Assembly: GCA_964019695.1 (NCBI GenBank)
Contig: OZ026524.1
Location: 61,449,066-61,513,065 of the forward strand
DNA from: Loripinus fragilis
Taxonomy: Eukaryota > Mollusca > Bivalvia > Lucinida > Lucinidae
Length of the DNA: 64,000 nt
Reading direction: 5' to 3'
The notes beneath the pieces were generated by a model that ran no database searches, was not told where the DNA came from, and worked only from the letters and a program-made list of their open reading frames with translations. Below, one piece after another: positions 44,357 to 53,849 of this stretch; position 1 is the stretch's first letter; every line of letters begins with the position of its first letter. The translations under genes were made by a program, and so were the position numbers.

Positions 44357-44359
<3 letters not shown>

Positions 44360-44490
44360 CATTCCCTGTGCGGGTGATAGTCGAAAATATCATCCCGAGG
44401 AATGTGATTATCAACCGAGGCGCAGCCGAGGTTGATAATCAAATTTCGAGGGATGATATTTTCGACTATCACCCGCGCAGGGAATGTAAT
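44356..44490. mobile_element. Perfect-looking foldback hairpin in the LINE relic
   Basis: 'attacattccctgtgcgggt' is complemented by 'acccgcgcagggaatgtaat'. Arms of about 60 bp around a 'gaggcgcagccga' loop resemble the other CG-loop hairpins at 29561 and 42322. Confidence 0.85.
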
Positions 44491-45015
44491 ATTTATTTTA
44501 TTATACCGAACAGAACATTAGATCCCTTATTTTCGGAAGTCCTTCTCTTACTCAATAGACCTATCATGGTGAGGAGAGATCCAAAGGGAAAATAATGAAC
44601 AGCTTCTTATCTATATGCTTGAATGAAATTAAATATTTCACAAAAATGGTTCTTCTTTAACAATCTGAGTTCTCGACCTGATCACTGACGTTCCTTTTAA
44701 CAAGTTACGTCATAAAAGCTAATGACGTCAAACTTAATACCAAGCAGCGTTATCTTAAAAGGAGATACTGTACATGAGGCTATTTTGATGCAAACTAGAA
44801 AATTTCGCCTAATCTGCTCAAATTTGGTCTCAACGTGTTCCTCTCGTCCTAACTAAGAAAGCGAGGACCCACACTTTATGTTTCTGACCATAAACAACGA
44901 AGTTATTTGCAGTTTAAAGTCGCCAAATCATGTGTCATATCTGCCATTGCTGTTGAACGTCTCCTGACGTGAACGAACCGTACGCGCATCGTTGTTGCGC
45001 ATCATGTGACCGCCC
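44491..45015. other. No gene seen, inside the interrupted LINE
   Basis: Non-LINE sequence of unknown origin lying between the two halves of the RT relic. Confidence 0.45.
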
Positions 45016-45103
45016 TGATATTTTATAATATCACCCGCTGCTATGGCAAACACATGGCAGTATTCGCTGTCGCTGTAGCAGCGGGTGATATTATAAAATG
45101 TCA
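45016..45103. repeat. Hairpin with TATCACCCGCTGCTA arms
   Basis: 'tgatattttataatatcacc' and 'cgctgctat' are complemented by 'tagcagcgggtgatatt' and 'ataaaatgtca'. Arms of about 32 bp. Confidence 0.8.
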
Positions 45104-45143
45104 GTCGTTCGTCTATGGAAGTTTTGTATGGTGAATTCACGTG

Positions 45144-45244
<101 letters not shown>

Positions 45245-45254
45245 TGAAATATAC

Positions 45255-45615
45255 TCTGTACAGAACATTATAGACTATATGTACCCATGCCATAATTTCC
45301 TCGAAGATATCCTTACAACGGAAATTCAAAAAATCTTTTATCAAAACTACATTCTCCTAGTCAAACACATGGGGCTCGGCCTCAAAACAAAATATTGAAA
45401 GACTGTGTAAGCTCCAAATGCGAGCTGCTCGCATAATACCTGACACTGTCTGCACAAATGCTCAGTGAATTAAGATGGTCCTCAATCGAAAATCGTCAAA
45501 ACTATTATAAGGCAGTACTAGAATACAAAGCATTAAAAAGTATAACACTCGAGTACATAACCAGTATTCCAAACGCAAACTCGCAATTAGACTGGTATCA
45601 GACCAGTAAATAGAA
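45255..45615 (+). pseudogene. C-terminal part of the same LINE ORF2
   Basis: Pieces typical of the post-RT region follow in order: 'EIQKIFYQNYILLVKHMGLG', then IERLCKLQMRAARIIPDT (about 45397-45450 across a frameshift), SIENRQNYYKAVLEYKALKS (45485-45540) and 'LEYITSIPNAN'. It continues the relic interrupted at 44304. Confidence 0.75.
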
Positions 45616-45741
45616 AAAATATTAAAATATGTGCGCATACATATAGAAGCATATACACCTCTGAAAAAAAATGGTAGTATATCTTTTATGCGCTCATGCA
45701 CATATTTTATCTTGCAAGCACATTTCTTTATCATTTTATCC

Positions 45742-45978
45742 TCAAGCAAAATGGACCATGGTTTGCCATGATTTCGATTTGCTCATGCTGTTCATTCTGA
45801 CGTAATATCGACGTACATGTAAGTGATTTTTTTCTTCAAAAATTGTCGTCTGACAAACGTGAATATGGTTCGATTTGAAAACAAACACTTTTAGGTGGTA
45901 GCCAGATGTCTTTACAAATGGAAAAACGCAAAAGTTTTCAGAAATAATTGTTTTATTACACTCCCACTCGCAGCGTTT
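45742..45978 (-). CDS. Unrecognised gene, candidate last exon
   Basis: Starts after acgttagcaaag in phase 0 with KRCEWECNKTII and runs 78 codons to TGA. It contains 'FCVFPFVKTSGYHLKVFVF' and 'NHIHVCQTTIFEE'. The open frame continues upstream of the proposed acceptor, so the border is uncertain. No AATAAA was seen within about 300 nt. Confidence 0.38.
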   Translation of the reverse strand, partial: KRCEWECNKTIISENFCVFPFVKTSGYHLKVFVFKSNHIHVCQTTIFEEKNHLHVRRYYVRMNSMSKSKSWQTMVHFA

Positions 45979-47280
45979 CTTTGCTAACGTTAGTGTAAAA
46001 TTTTTAAACATAAATAGCAGACGGGTGACGTCCGCGCATGTCGTGACACTTTTGTCTTTTATGCAACTGATTGAGGAGTATCTGTTGGCAATAAAAAGAT
46101 TTTGATTATTCCTGATCCTAAGGATATAAACGGCCAATTACCTCAAAAATCAATGGCGTCGTGTAGACGTAATAAACGTTTTCAGAGGCCTAAAACTTCA
46201 TGATTTGATTTTGTCTTTCCTTTTGCTTTCAAGAACATACATCGGTTCGAAAACGTTTTTTCGTTCATAATGGAAGGTATTGGTACTCTTTGACTTTTTG
46301 AATTTGGGTTGTCTCATAATTATCTCGACGTCACGGCAATCATAAGCTACAGCGTTTCGATTTTCTTATTGAATGCAAGCTAAATGACGGAACTTGTCAA
46401 TTTTATTTTTCACATAATGAGAATATTCAATTTTCGACATAAATAAGCATTTAAGTAGGTGGTGCGTTTTTAAAGTCCTTCAGTATACATTAATTGGTGA
46501 AGTGAATTCTGTTTACTTAATTACAACTGCATGTAAAGTATCAAATATGAAGCCGGAGCAAAATCCGACGAGTTGCCTGGCCTGCTCCAGGTTCAAACTG
46601 TTCTAGAGACTTCGGTGGTTCTCCAGATTTTTTTTTTTGTGAAAACTAACAATGTTGACGACAAGAACGCCTACAAATTTCTCACCTTAATTTTCGTCTT
46701 ATCACAAGGCAAGTGCACTTCAAACTGACTCGGTCTTTGAGTTCCAAGCTTAAATAAGATTGTCTTTGACACTTGAACTGGGTGACAAGAAATGGACCTA
46801 AATGTCTGTCCAATTGGCATTAACACATCCAGATCTGCTCTATTAAACATGTACGCCATAACGCAGTATGATCGGAGAACAAATGGGTTCACATCAATCA
46901 CTGAAACGGCTAATATAATTTTCTCCTCTGAAGATATCAAGTGAGTCGGGTGGTTTTTAAAATAATGTAGCTAGCATGTGTCAGTACGGATCCCTCGTGG
47001 TTGTTCTCATTGAGGGCATACAGTGCAGTCCAAAAATTGAGCCGCTGTTTATTGGGATAAAGGTCCTTATATCAAATGCGCATACATGTAAGTCTTCTTT
47101 AAACCCATGCTGACGTTTCCAGCTAGGCTGAATATCCAAAATTTGGCACTAGTCTTCATCTACATCCATACTTTGTGTTTGCACGCAACGAAGGCTCTGA
47201 CTCACCTGAGCATTCAGTACGCAACAAAGTGATAAGTTCATGTACCGACCGGAATGATGCCAAACGTGGGACAACATTTT
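45742..47280 (-). CDS. Possible three-exon gene or gene fragment, product unrecognised
   Basis: Three minus-strand segments with AG/GT borders join in frame: 47206-47280 (phase 1 in and out), 46686-46927 (phase 1 in, 0 out) and 45742-45978 (phase 0, ends in TGA). They read as about 180 residues of mixed, non-repetitive sequence with beta-strand-like patterns and several cysteines. No start codon or signal peptide is seen, so at least one upstream exon would be needed. No domain is recognised. Confidence is limited by the short first segment and a weak acceptor for the last. Confidence 0.42.
46686..46927 (-). CDS. Unrecognised gene, candidate internal exon
   Basis: 242 nt between gatatcttcag and gtgaga, encoding 80 residues: EKIILAVSVIDVNPFVLRSY, then 'RADLDVLMPIGQTFRSISC' and 'SQFEVHLPCDKTKIK'. 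Unlike the neighbouring AT-rich DNA, it is fully open, balanced in composition and bounded by good splice sites. This is the best-supported exon of the group. Confidence 0.55.
47206..47280 (-). CDS. Unrecognised gene, candidate upstream exon
   Basis: 75 nt from gtttacgatttag to donor gtgagt. The reading 'NVVPRLASFRSVHELITLL' ends in a split codon whose first base (G) fits the following exon. It is short, so chance cannot be excluded. Confidence 0.35.
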
Positions 47281-48029
47281 CTAAATCGTAAACAAAGCGT
47301 GACTGGAGAAGTTTTAGAACAATATCAATGCAGGCTTTTTATAACGTCCCAAAGCGACACATTGAATTAAAAGTTACTCATTGTGTCGAACTACGGTTAA
47401 ATCGCGATAACTCGATTTTTATAAACGCCCGCTTACGTGGAAGCTAAATCGGGATACATTGGTATTTTTTCTGAATCCCTATTGTCAGAAATTGAATGCG
47501 TCGGAAGAACCAAATTTCAAACTCATCACTAGTTTATACGAAGATTCTTGCCTCCTGTCTTTAATTGGAAATGATAATTTTTGAATACATTTCTAGGAGC
47601 TTTATGTACATCTATTAAGTACCCAGAAATAGCGATCTATCCAGTGGTTTAGATATAATGTTGTTGGATGTTTTGCATTCATAAGTGTTGGCGACCATAG
47701 CGGTTGGTTTTCAAGTGATAGCGGTGGTCTTGTAGATTCAGGTATAAAGCTATGAATCTGCTCGAGCAGTGGCGAAAGTTGAAAAAATCTGTTGGTAAAG
47801 CTCTTGGTTTGTTAATAGCTATTATTAGATAGCATATATGCATTACAGTATATTACGTTGGCTTGCATGTCAACCGCTGTGTGGCAGTTTTGATCGTCTG
47901 TTGCCAAATTCATGATTTAGTTGTGTACCCCTCCGAATCATGCAGTCGTGCGATGTTGGTTTGAGTTAAAAAGCTGACGTTACATTGATTTGCTGTGAAT
48001 TGTTCAAGTTACAATATCAAGTATAAGCT
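47281..48029. other. No gene seen
   Basis: AT-rich. A brief open minus-strand stretch near 47665-47780 ends in a stop and has no clear splice frame. Confidence 0.45.
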
Positions 48030-48245
48030 TTGAGCTGAAACGTTGAGTCAAGAACAGTTGACAATAGTTGATAGTTGCTGTTGAAACATTGGGTGGAAAT
48101 AGTTGTGAACAGTTGAAGAATAATTGATAGTTGATGTTGAAACATTTAGTTGAAATACTTGTTCACAGTTGGTGAACAGTTGATAAGAGTTGATAGTTGG
48201 TGTTGAAAGTTGATTTGAAATAGGTGTTCACAGTTGAAGCTGTCA
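48030..48245 (+). repeat. ~70-bp minisatellite of AGTTGA/GTTGAAA words
   Basis: Three units of 'gttgaaacattgggtggaaa', 'tagttgtgaacagttga' and 'agttgatagttgctgtt' type. Confidence 0.8.
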
Positions 48246-48439
48246 ACATAAATTATACATTGAATCTAATTATTAACAATATAACAAAATGGCCGTCATG
48301 GCCAATATATAGCCAAATTGAATTATATCAGATGGTTTACAGAAGAGAATCACTAATGTTTTCGCTTGGTTCGTTCATCTATAATAAACAAAGTATAATG
48401 ACCTGTGAAGGTTGTACTGATGTTATATTTAAAAGACTA
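48246..48439. other. No gene seen
   Basis: A 73-codon plus-strand frame at 48224-48445 starts in the minisatellite and has no recognisable feature. Confidence 0.4.
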
Positions 48440-49063
48440 CACTAAAATGATACACGAATTTGTCTTTTTAAGATAAGAGAATGGAACTTAGTACAATTCG
48501 TGTATGTAGCACCCAATAACCCAGACAAAGATTAAAAATTCACAAGGTACTAAGAAATCGTGGATATACTTTAATATAGTGGACCTATGTAGAATCCGGC
48601 CTTATAAGAGGATGTATCCACACAAATATGGTATCAACACAAGCTTTGACACCTTAACTACACAGGAAGACCAACTATAATAGCTATATCCTCTTACATG
48701 TATAAGGTAAATATCGAGGCCTTTAAACTTCATTTTTCTTCATCGCGCATCCATGTCGCATCCATTACAGGAGCATTTCCAAAAACTCGTGCAAGCCTTT
48801 GGGATTATGCACTTTGGAAATCAGTTCTTGGAACGATTGGGCAATCATAATTAATGATACCCATTCCATGTTTTCTGTGTTTTCTGTAATAGAAAGGTTC
48901 TCACTGCATAAAATGCGCAAATCCTTCTACCATGTGAATCGTGTTGACAAATTGGCCATGTTGTTAAATAAAAAGTTGACATAAAGCGTCTTGATAACAG
49001 TTGCTATTGTTGCGAACTCCCCAGTAGTGGCTCTCACAACAGTATTGCGCTGAGACATAGATA

Positions 49064-49500
49064 GGCATCTATAACAGAAATGCTGTTTATTCCGTAAGTT
49101 ACATTGACGGAATTAAACTCATTTCGCTATGAAAAAACATTATTTTCTTAAGAAATGTGGAACCATTTCTATATAAAGATGAAACCAGATCTTTGGCCTA
49201 GACTGAATAATTGTTTTCTCAAGAAATGCGGATGCATTTCCATCTAAAGAAGTAACCAGCGTTTTGGCCCAGACTGAATACTTGTTTTCTTAAGAATTGT
49301 GGAATCATTTCTATATAGGGATGTAACCTGATTTTTGTCAAAGACTGAATAATTGTTTTCTCAAAAAGTGTGGATACATCTCTATATAGAAATGATTCCA
49401 CATTTCTTAATAAAATCAGTGTTAAACAGCCATATCAAAATGCGTTTTATTCCGTCAATGTAACATATACGGAATAAACAGCATTTTTATTATAGATGCC
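49064..49500. mobile_element. 437-bp inverted-end element with internal ~85-bp tandem repeats
   Basis: Ends 'ggcatctataacagaaatgc' and 'tgctgtttattccgt' are complemented by 'acggaataaacagcattttt' and 'attatagatgcc'. The interior repeats 'gactgaataattgttttctc-aagaaatgtgga-ccatttctatataaagatg' about four times. Confidence 0.8.
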
Positions 49501-49742
49501 TCTCTTTGGATACCTCTTTAAGAAAGCGAGTTTTCAACCTACGACTAAACGTGGATACATATCCCTTTATAAGAATGCATCCACATTCCTTAAGGAAGCA
49601 ATCTCGCCGATACAGTTGACATGATATTTTATCGCGTCAACTGTATTGGACAGGCTGAATAATTGTTGGGGAGTTTTACAGCCACACTCCCCAAAAAATG
49701 ATCCATGTTTGAAAGGCGCTTGCATTTTCTTTGAGCAATTGA

Positions 49743-50212
49743 ATTAGACTGGTTCTCTCCCTTTAATAGCTCGTCAACATATTAAGACAGGTAACTACTA
49801 GCCGCCATTACGCCTACGTATAGCATACACATTGACGTCATGAGTGACGTGGTATTGGAAAATACCCTTGACATATAGTGCATTTTTAAACAAGCCGTTT
49901 TATTAAGTTTATTTTGTTCTGGGAGTTTATATATATTTTATTTTATTTTATTATCAAGTTATAGCAACTGAAAAAAATCTGAAGTTTGTGTTGAAAAATC
50001 TTTTCTGGAGCATGCGCAGTCGCACAAGTAGGATTCTCTACTTGTAATTAAATACACGTTACCTGACCCTAGATGGGTAGATCTAGGGGAGGGAACCAGA
50101 CTACAATTGAATATTACCGATATCGAACGAGATTGGTTCCCCTCGTACATAAAGCTCTACTTCCGTTACGCATATTACTGACAAGCTATTAAAGGGAGAG
50201 AACAAGTCTAAT
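49743..50212. mobile_element. 470-bp element with ATTAGACTGGTTCTCTCCCT ends
   Basis: 'attagactggttctctccct' and 'ttaatagctcgtcaa' are complemented by 'ctgacaagctattaaaggga' and 'gagaacaagtctaat'. The interior is not repetitive; a 'ccctagatgggtagatctaggg' hairpin lies at about 50068-50090. Confidence 0.75.
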
Positions 50213-50419
50213 ATCGAACGCGAAAAAACATCGACCCATGCCCAATTTAACTGATAATTACAAACGATATTTAGGCCCGGGCGTATCGATTGTAGTATAA
50301 AAATGGAGATGAGATACAGTAGTATATTATTCGACAACATAAGTGTGGAAACATCATCTTATATGACAGGATTCCACATAGGTCCACTATATTAAAGTTT
50401 TTTTTTTCGGAAAGGTTAT

Positions 50420-50643
50420 TAACCCATTGATGCCTAATGGAATTTCCCACCTTTATCAATTGAACGAATCCATTTCGTATTCAAGGGTTATTGTGTAATA
50501 AGTTTCAATTTCATTCAAATATTAAAAGTACATTCTGCAAGCAAACAGTGCAGAATCTGGTCAGACGCCGCGTTCTGTGGCGTCTGATCTGGTTCCTGTC
50601 TGTTTGTCGATGTCCCATAATGGGCTAGGTATTAATGGGTTAA
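50420..50643. mobile_element. Palindromic MITE with TTAACCCATTGATGCCTAAT ends
   Basis: 'ttaacccattgatgcctaat' is complemented by 'taggtattaatgggttaa'. The core 'gtcagacgccgcgttctgtggcgtctgatc' is a hairpin. It is the best complete copy of the family seen at 715-890 and around the LTR element, and the TTAA terminus relates it to the 40658/41117 elements. Confidence 0.85.
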
Positions 50644-51057
50644 CTTTATACTATAAACTACAGTTTCAGCTCTGAGTACATGTAGTCCCAGAACAAAAAT
50701 CTTCTCAATTACTGCTGTTTGCAGATAACACCACTTTAGGTCTGTTCATTTTAAAACACTACGCATTTATAGATTCTTCCTTCTGGTTTGATAAATGTAC
50801 AATAAACTTGTGTTTATTGAGGGGTAACAGGTCACAATTTGGTCTTTACAATTTGCCAAAGTGCGCATTTAAGGAATCACTAGAATAAAAAGGGTTAAAG
50901 GCCTGTCAGTGGTTTTTTAGTAATTTAAAGCTAGGTACAGATTCCTCTCCGGTTTTTAAGGAAATTCTTTAGTTTGTGATATTTGGCAACAGTGTATTAA
51001 TGAATAGGCAATTTTACGTCCATCGGTGACTGGTAAACCTTGTGTATAGGTCTCAGT
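50644..51057. other. No gene seen
   Basis: AT-rich sequence without recognisable features. Confidence 0.45.
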
Positions 51058-51543
51058 CACACCGGGTAGACTACAATCGAAACGCTGTCAACAATCGACG
51101 AATGCGGATCAAAATCGATAGAAACATTGTTTCCGTTTGCCATTTGTCGCCAGTGGGGCAACAGATGGCAATCGAAAATTCTGTTTCTAACGGTTTTTGA
51201 TCTACGTTCCTCGAAAGAATTGGCGGTTTCGATCAACAATCGACACACGAGGATCAAAAATCGATAGAAACAGTGTTTTTGATTGCCATATTTCGCCAGT
51301 GGGGCGCCAAATGGCAATTGAAAACTCTGTTCCGACGGTTTTTGATCTATGTTCCTCGATAGTTTTAGCGTTTTCGATCAACAATCGAAGAACGCAGATC
51401 AAAATCGATAGAAACAGTGTTTTTGATTGCCATATTTCACCATTGCGGCGACAAATGGCAATCGAAAACAACTCTATATCTAACTGTTTTGATCTACGTT
51501 CATCGATAGTATTAGCGTTTTCGATTGCCGCCTACCCGGTGTG
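51058..51543. mobile_element. 486-bp CACACCGGGTAG-ended element with three internal repeats
   Basis: Ends 'cacaccgggtagactacaat' and 'cgaaa' are complemented by 'tttcgattgccgcctacccggtgtg'. In between, 'atcgatagaaacagtgtttt' plus 'tgattgccatatttcgcca' recurs three times at about 155-165 bp, each linked to an inverted partner 'atggcaatcgaaaa'. Flanks tCAGT/tTAGT may be a decayed 5-bp duplication. Confidence 0.8.
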
Positions 51544-51547
51544 TTAG

Positions 51548-51841
51548 TTGTTATTACATGACTATAACAAAATCAATTCTTTAAATATGGACCTCTTTCA
51601 CAAAAACATTACTGAATCCCCACTATGTCGATGTGGAAGCATCGAAGATACACAGCACTATTTCATTCACTGCAGATTCTACCAGGGGCCTCGCAACACT
51701 CTTTTGAATGCCTGTACTACTTACCAGAATCCTTCCCTAAGTCTCCTCCTCTTTGGCAGTTCAACACTATCACTTGAAGCAAACATTGCAACTTTGGAAC
51801 ATGTTCACAAGTATATACTTGACACCAAACGTTTTACCTAA
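51548..51841 (+). pseudogene. C-terminal end of a LINE-type ORF2
   Basis: A 97-codon open frame with the zinc-binding-like pattern CRCGSIEDTQHYFIHCRFY (C-x-C-x8-H-x4-C), then 'RNTLLNACTTY', as found at the very C-terminus of Jockey/RTE-type ORF2 proteins. There is no RT upstream, so it is a 5'-truncated copy. The frame is intact, unlike the relic at 43600-45615, so it is younger. Confidence 0.7.
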
Positions 51842-52300
51842 TCAAGTATCATGCTACCTTAGGGCGATATATTCATATGTAAACATATACTACAGGTTTT
51901 CAGCCTTCCAACTAGTCTGTGGTGTCTACTCTTATCCCCCACCCCTACCCCTGCCACAACGAAATTGATATTCCTAGCCTTTATGATGATGTTATCATTT
52001 TTAATTCTTTTTTATAATTATTGCATTTATTCATTATGTTCTCACAAAGCTGTATGTTGTTTTTGTTTTTTTCTGTTCTTGTACTCGTTTTGTTTTCAAA
52101 TGAATATCCACCGCTCAATATGCTAAACTAATACTCAACTTCTGCTAAAGCAAACAAATACATTGTGATAGGGAGAAGAACTATATAAGCTTTGCTTTCG
52201 TTCTAATCCTTTATATTGTCTACAGATTTATGTATGTATACTGTAATTATTTGTGTGTTATTTCAAATAAAATATGTTTAAACTAACAAAATCAATCGAA
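51842..52300 (+). repeat. Probable 3' UTR of the truncated LINE
   Basis: T-rich sequence following the ORF end, finishing 'ttatttcaaataaaatatgt' near 52275. No poly(A) or clear target duplication was found. Confidence 0.45.
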
Positions 52301-52433
52301 GCTGAATGATGCACATGTTAAAGTAAACATTTGTTACATTGTTTCTCCGGAAAATTTGTGGTGCTGTGTTCGAAAAATTTTCATTACTCGTAGACCATTT
52401 TTCAAGTGCTGTCGACAGTATGTGGTAAAAACT

Positions 52434-52560
52434 GAGAAATAAAATTAATTTCGTTTGAAAGAAGAGAATTAGATATTAATATTTTCTCTTGGCCCATATA
52501 AGCATTTGTAGGTAGAACGTGGAGTGATATGGTCTGTTGAATATCGTGATAAACTCATTC
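52434..52560 (+). repeat. Left part of a ~170-bp repeat split by the foldback element
   Basis: 'gagaaataaaattaatttcg' through 'gtgataaactcattc' matches 63638-63759 with a few differences. The right part resumes at 57977-58027. See the intact copy at 63638-63807. Confidence 0.85.
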
Positions 52561-52594
52561 CTACGATGGCCCAAATGGCTCACTTTTTCATTTC

Positions 52595-52673
52595 AGTGAC
52601 AATTCAGAATTCTGAATTCCAAATTCTGAATTCTGAATTCTGAATTCTGAATTCTGATTTTTGAATAAACTTG
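52595..52673. repeat. GAATTCT minisatellite blocks of the foldback arms
   Basis: Near-perfect repeats of AATTCTGAATTC (EcoRI sites) occur here, at 53165-53285, and mirrored at 57258-57372 and 57885-57935. Each block is followed by 'gaataaacttgatagac' and 'acacttgtgtaaa.cgccag', so each arm carries an internal direct duplication of the block plus its neighbour. Confidence 0.9.
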
Positions 52674-52735
52674 ATAGACGCTTTTATTTACTATATCATA
52701 CACTTGTGTAAAACGCCAGACAGAGTGAGTACACC

Positions 52736-53150
52736 CTGCCCTCCAGAGGGTTGTACTTAAGGGTTTATTCAGTAGAATAGGGGGTACTTTATGAAGTAGA
52801 AGTTCATGTGTGGAGTTCGGGGTACTCCCTTTTGCACATAGAATAACGCATAATCCATAGAGTGTCTCCTGCGCAAGTAGGCACCCTTCTTCTAGCGGGT
52901 ACTCCCTACCTGACAGAGTACGCTATGGGGAATATGTGTTACCTGTAGAGTGGGTGTTCTCTGTAGATTCTCCATGGGGGTTGAGGTACTCTGTAGAGTA
53001 GAGGTTCTTCCTAGAGTAGGAGGCACGCATGGGTTATTATTGGTTGTTAAGTCACCCTAGTCTAGAATGGTAATCTGAGCAGTAAGAGTTATTATGTACA
53101 TAAGAGTTGCACTGTAAGATAGGGCCTATATACCATTGGAGGTAACTTTT
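52736..53150. repeat. Arm segment with degenerate GTACTCTGTAGAGTAGGGGT words
   Basis: 'gggtactcc', 'tctgtagagt' and 'tacctgtagagtgggt' recur irregularly. The mirror segment is 57375-57800. No coding signal; the frame at 57621-57944 is this repeat. Confidence 0.65.
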
Positions 53151-53849
53151 GAATGTCAATAATAATTCACAATTCTGAATTCTGAATTCCGAATTCTGAA
53201 TTCTGAATTCCGAATTCTGAATTCCGCATTCTGAATTCCGAATTCTGAATTCTGAATTCCGAATTCTGAATTCTGATTTATGAATAAACTTGATAGACCG
53301 TTTAATTTACTATATCATACACTTGTGTAAAGCGCCAGACAGACTGAGTTCAAAATGGCCGTGCAGATTTGATCTTTGGGATGAGGGTAATAATATCTGT
53401 CCCCGCATGGTGTTATAAATAGACGTTATAAATAGACAGCCCCCCAAAAACCCATGTCTATTAAGGACGCTTAACAAGATACATCTTTTAAAAAATAATA
53501 GGTCATGAAGAGATCTTATATTGGGGATGGATGTTTAATGTAAATGGTAGCACATTATTTCCTACAATTTAAAATTGCCCCAAACCCCTAATCGTCCACT
53601 TAGACTCAGATCAGCCTACGCAGTTGTAAATGTATCAGCGTACTTGCTATTTCCTTTATGAAGCTGACAAACACAAGCACTAGTTTCTTTAACTATGTGA
53701 GACAATCTTATATCATACAAGGCTAGCCTGCAAACATGTCCACATGCCCGTAATAGAAAGAAAGCAAATATATGGGCATTAACATATCAATATGTTCTAA
53801 TCATTGTCAAGGGATGGTCAGCACTGAGCCAACTGACAAAGCATGTTTC

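Larger units (their letters stand above)
48440..50400. repeat. Cluster of nested palindromic elements
   Basis: An outer module 'ataggtccactatattaaag' at 50375-50398 is inverted at about 48568-48592, with 'ggatgtatcca/gattccaca'-type neighbours. Inside are two complete inverted-end elements (49064-49500 and 49743-50212). Words like 'gaatrwttccacatttctta' recur throughout. Confidence 0.65.

Noticed and set aside
46555..46640. Plus-strand coding look of 'gccggagcaaaatccgacga'
   Set aside because: Frame closes quickly, no splice signals, and no similarity recognised.
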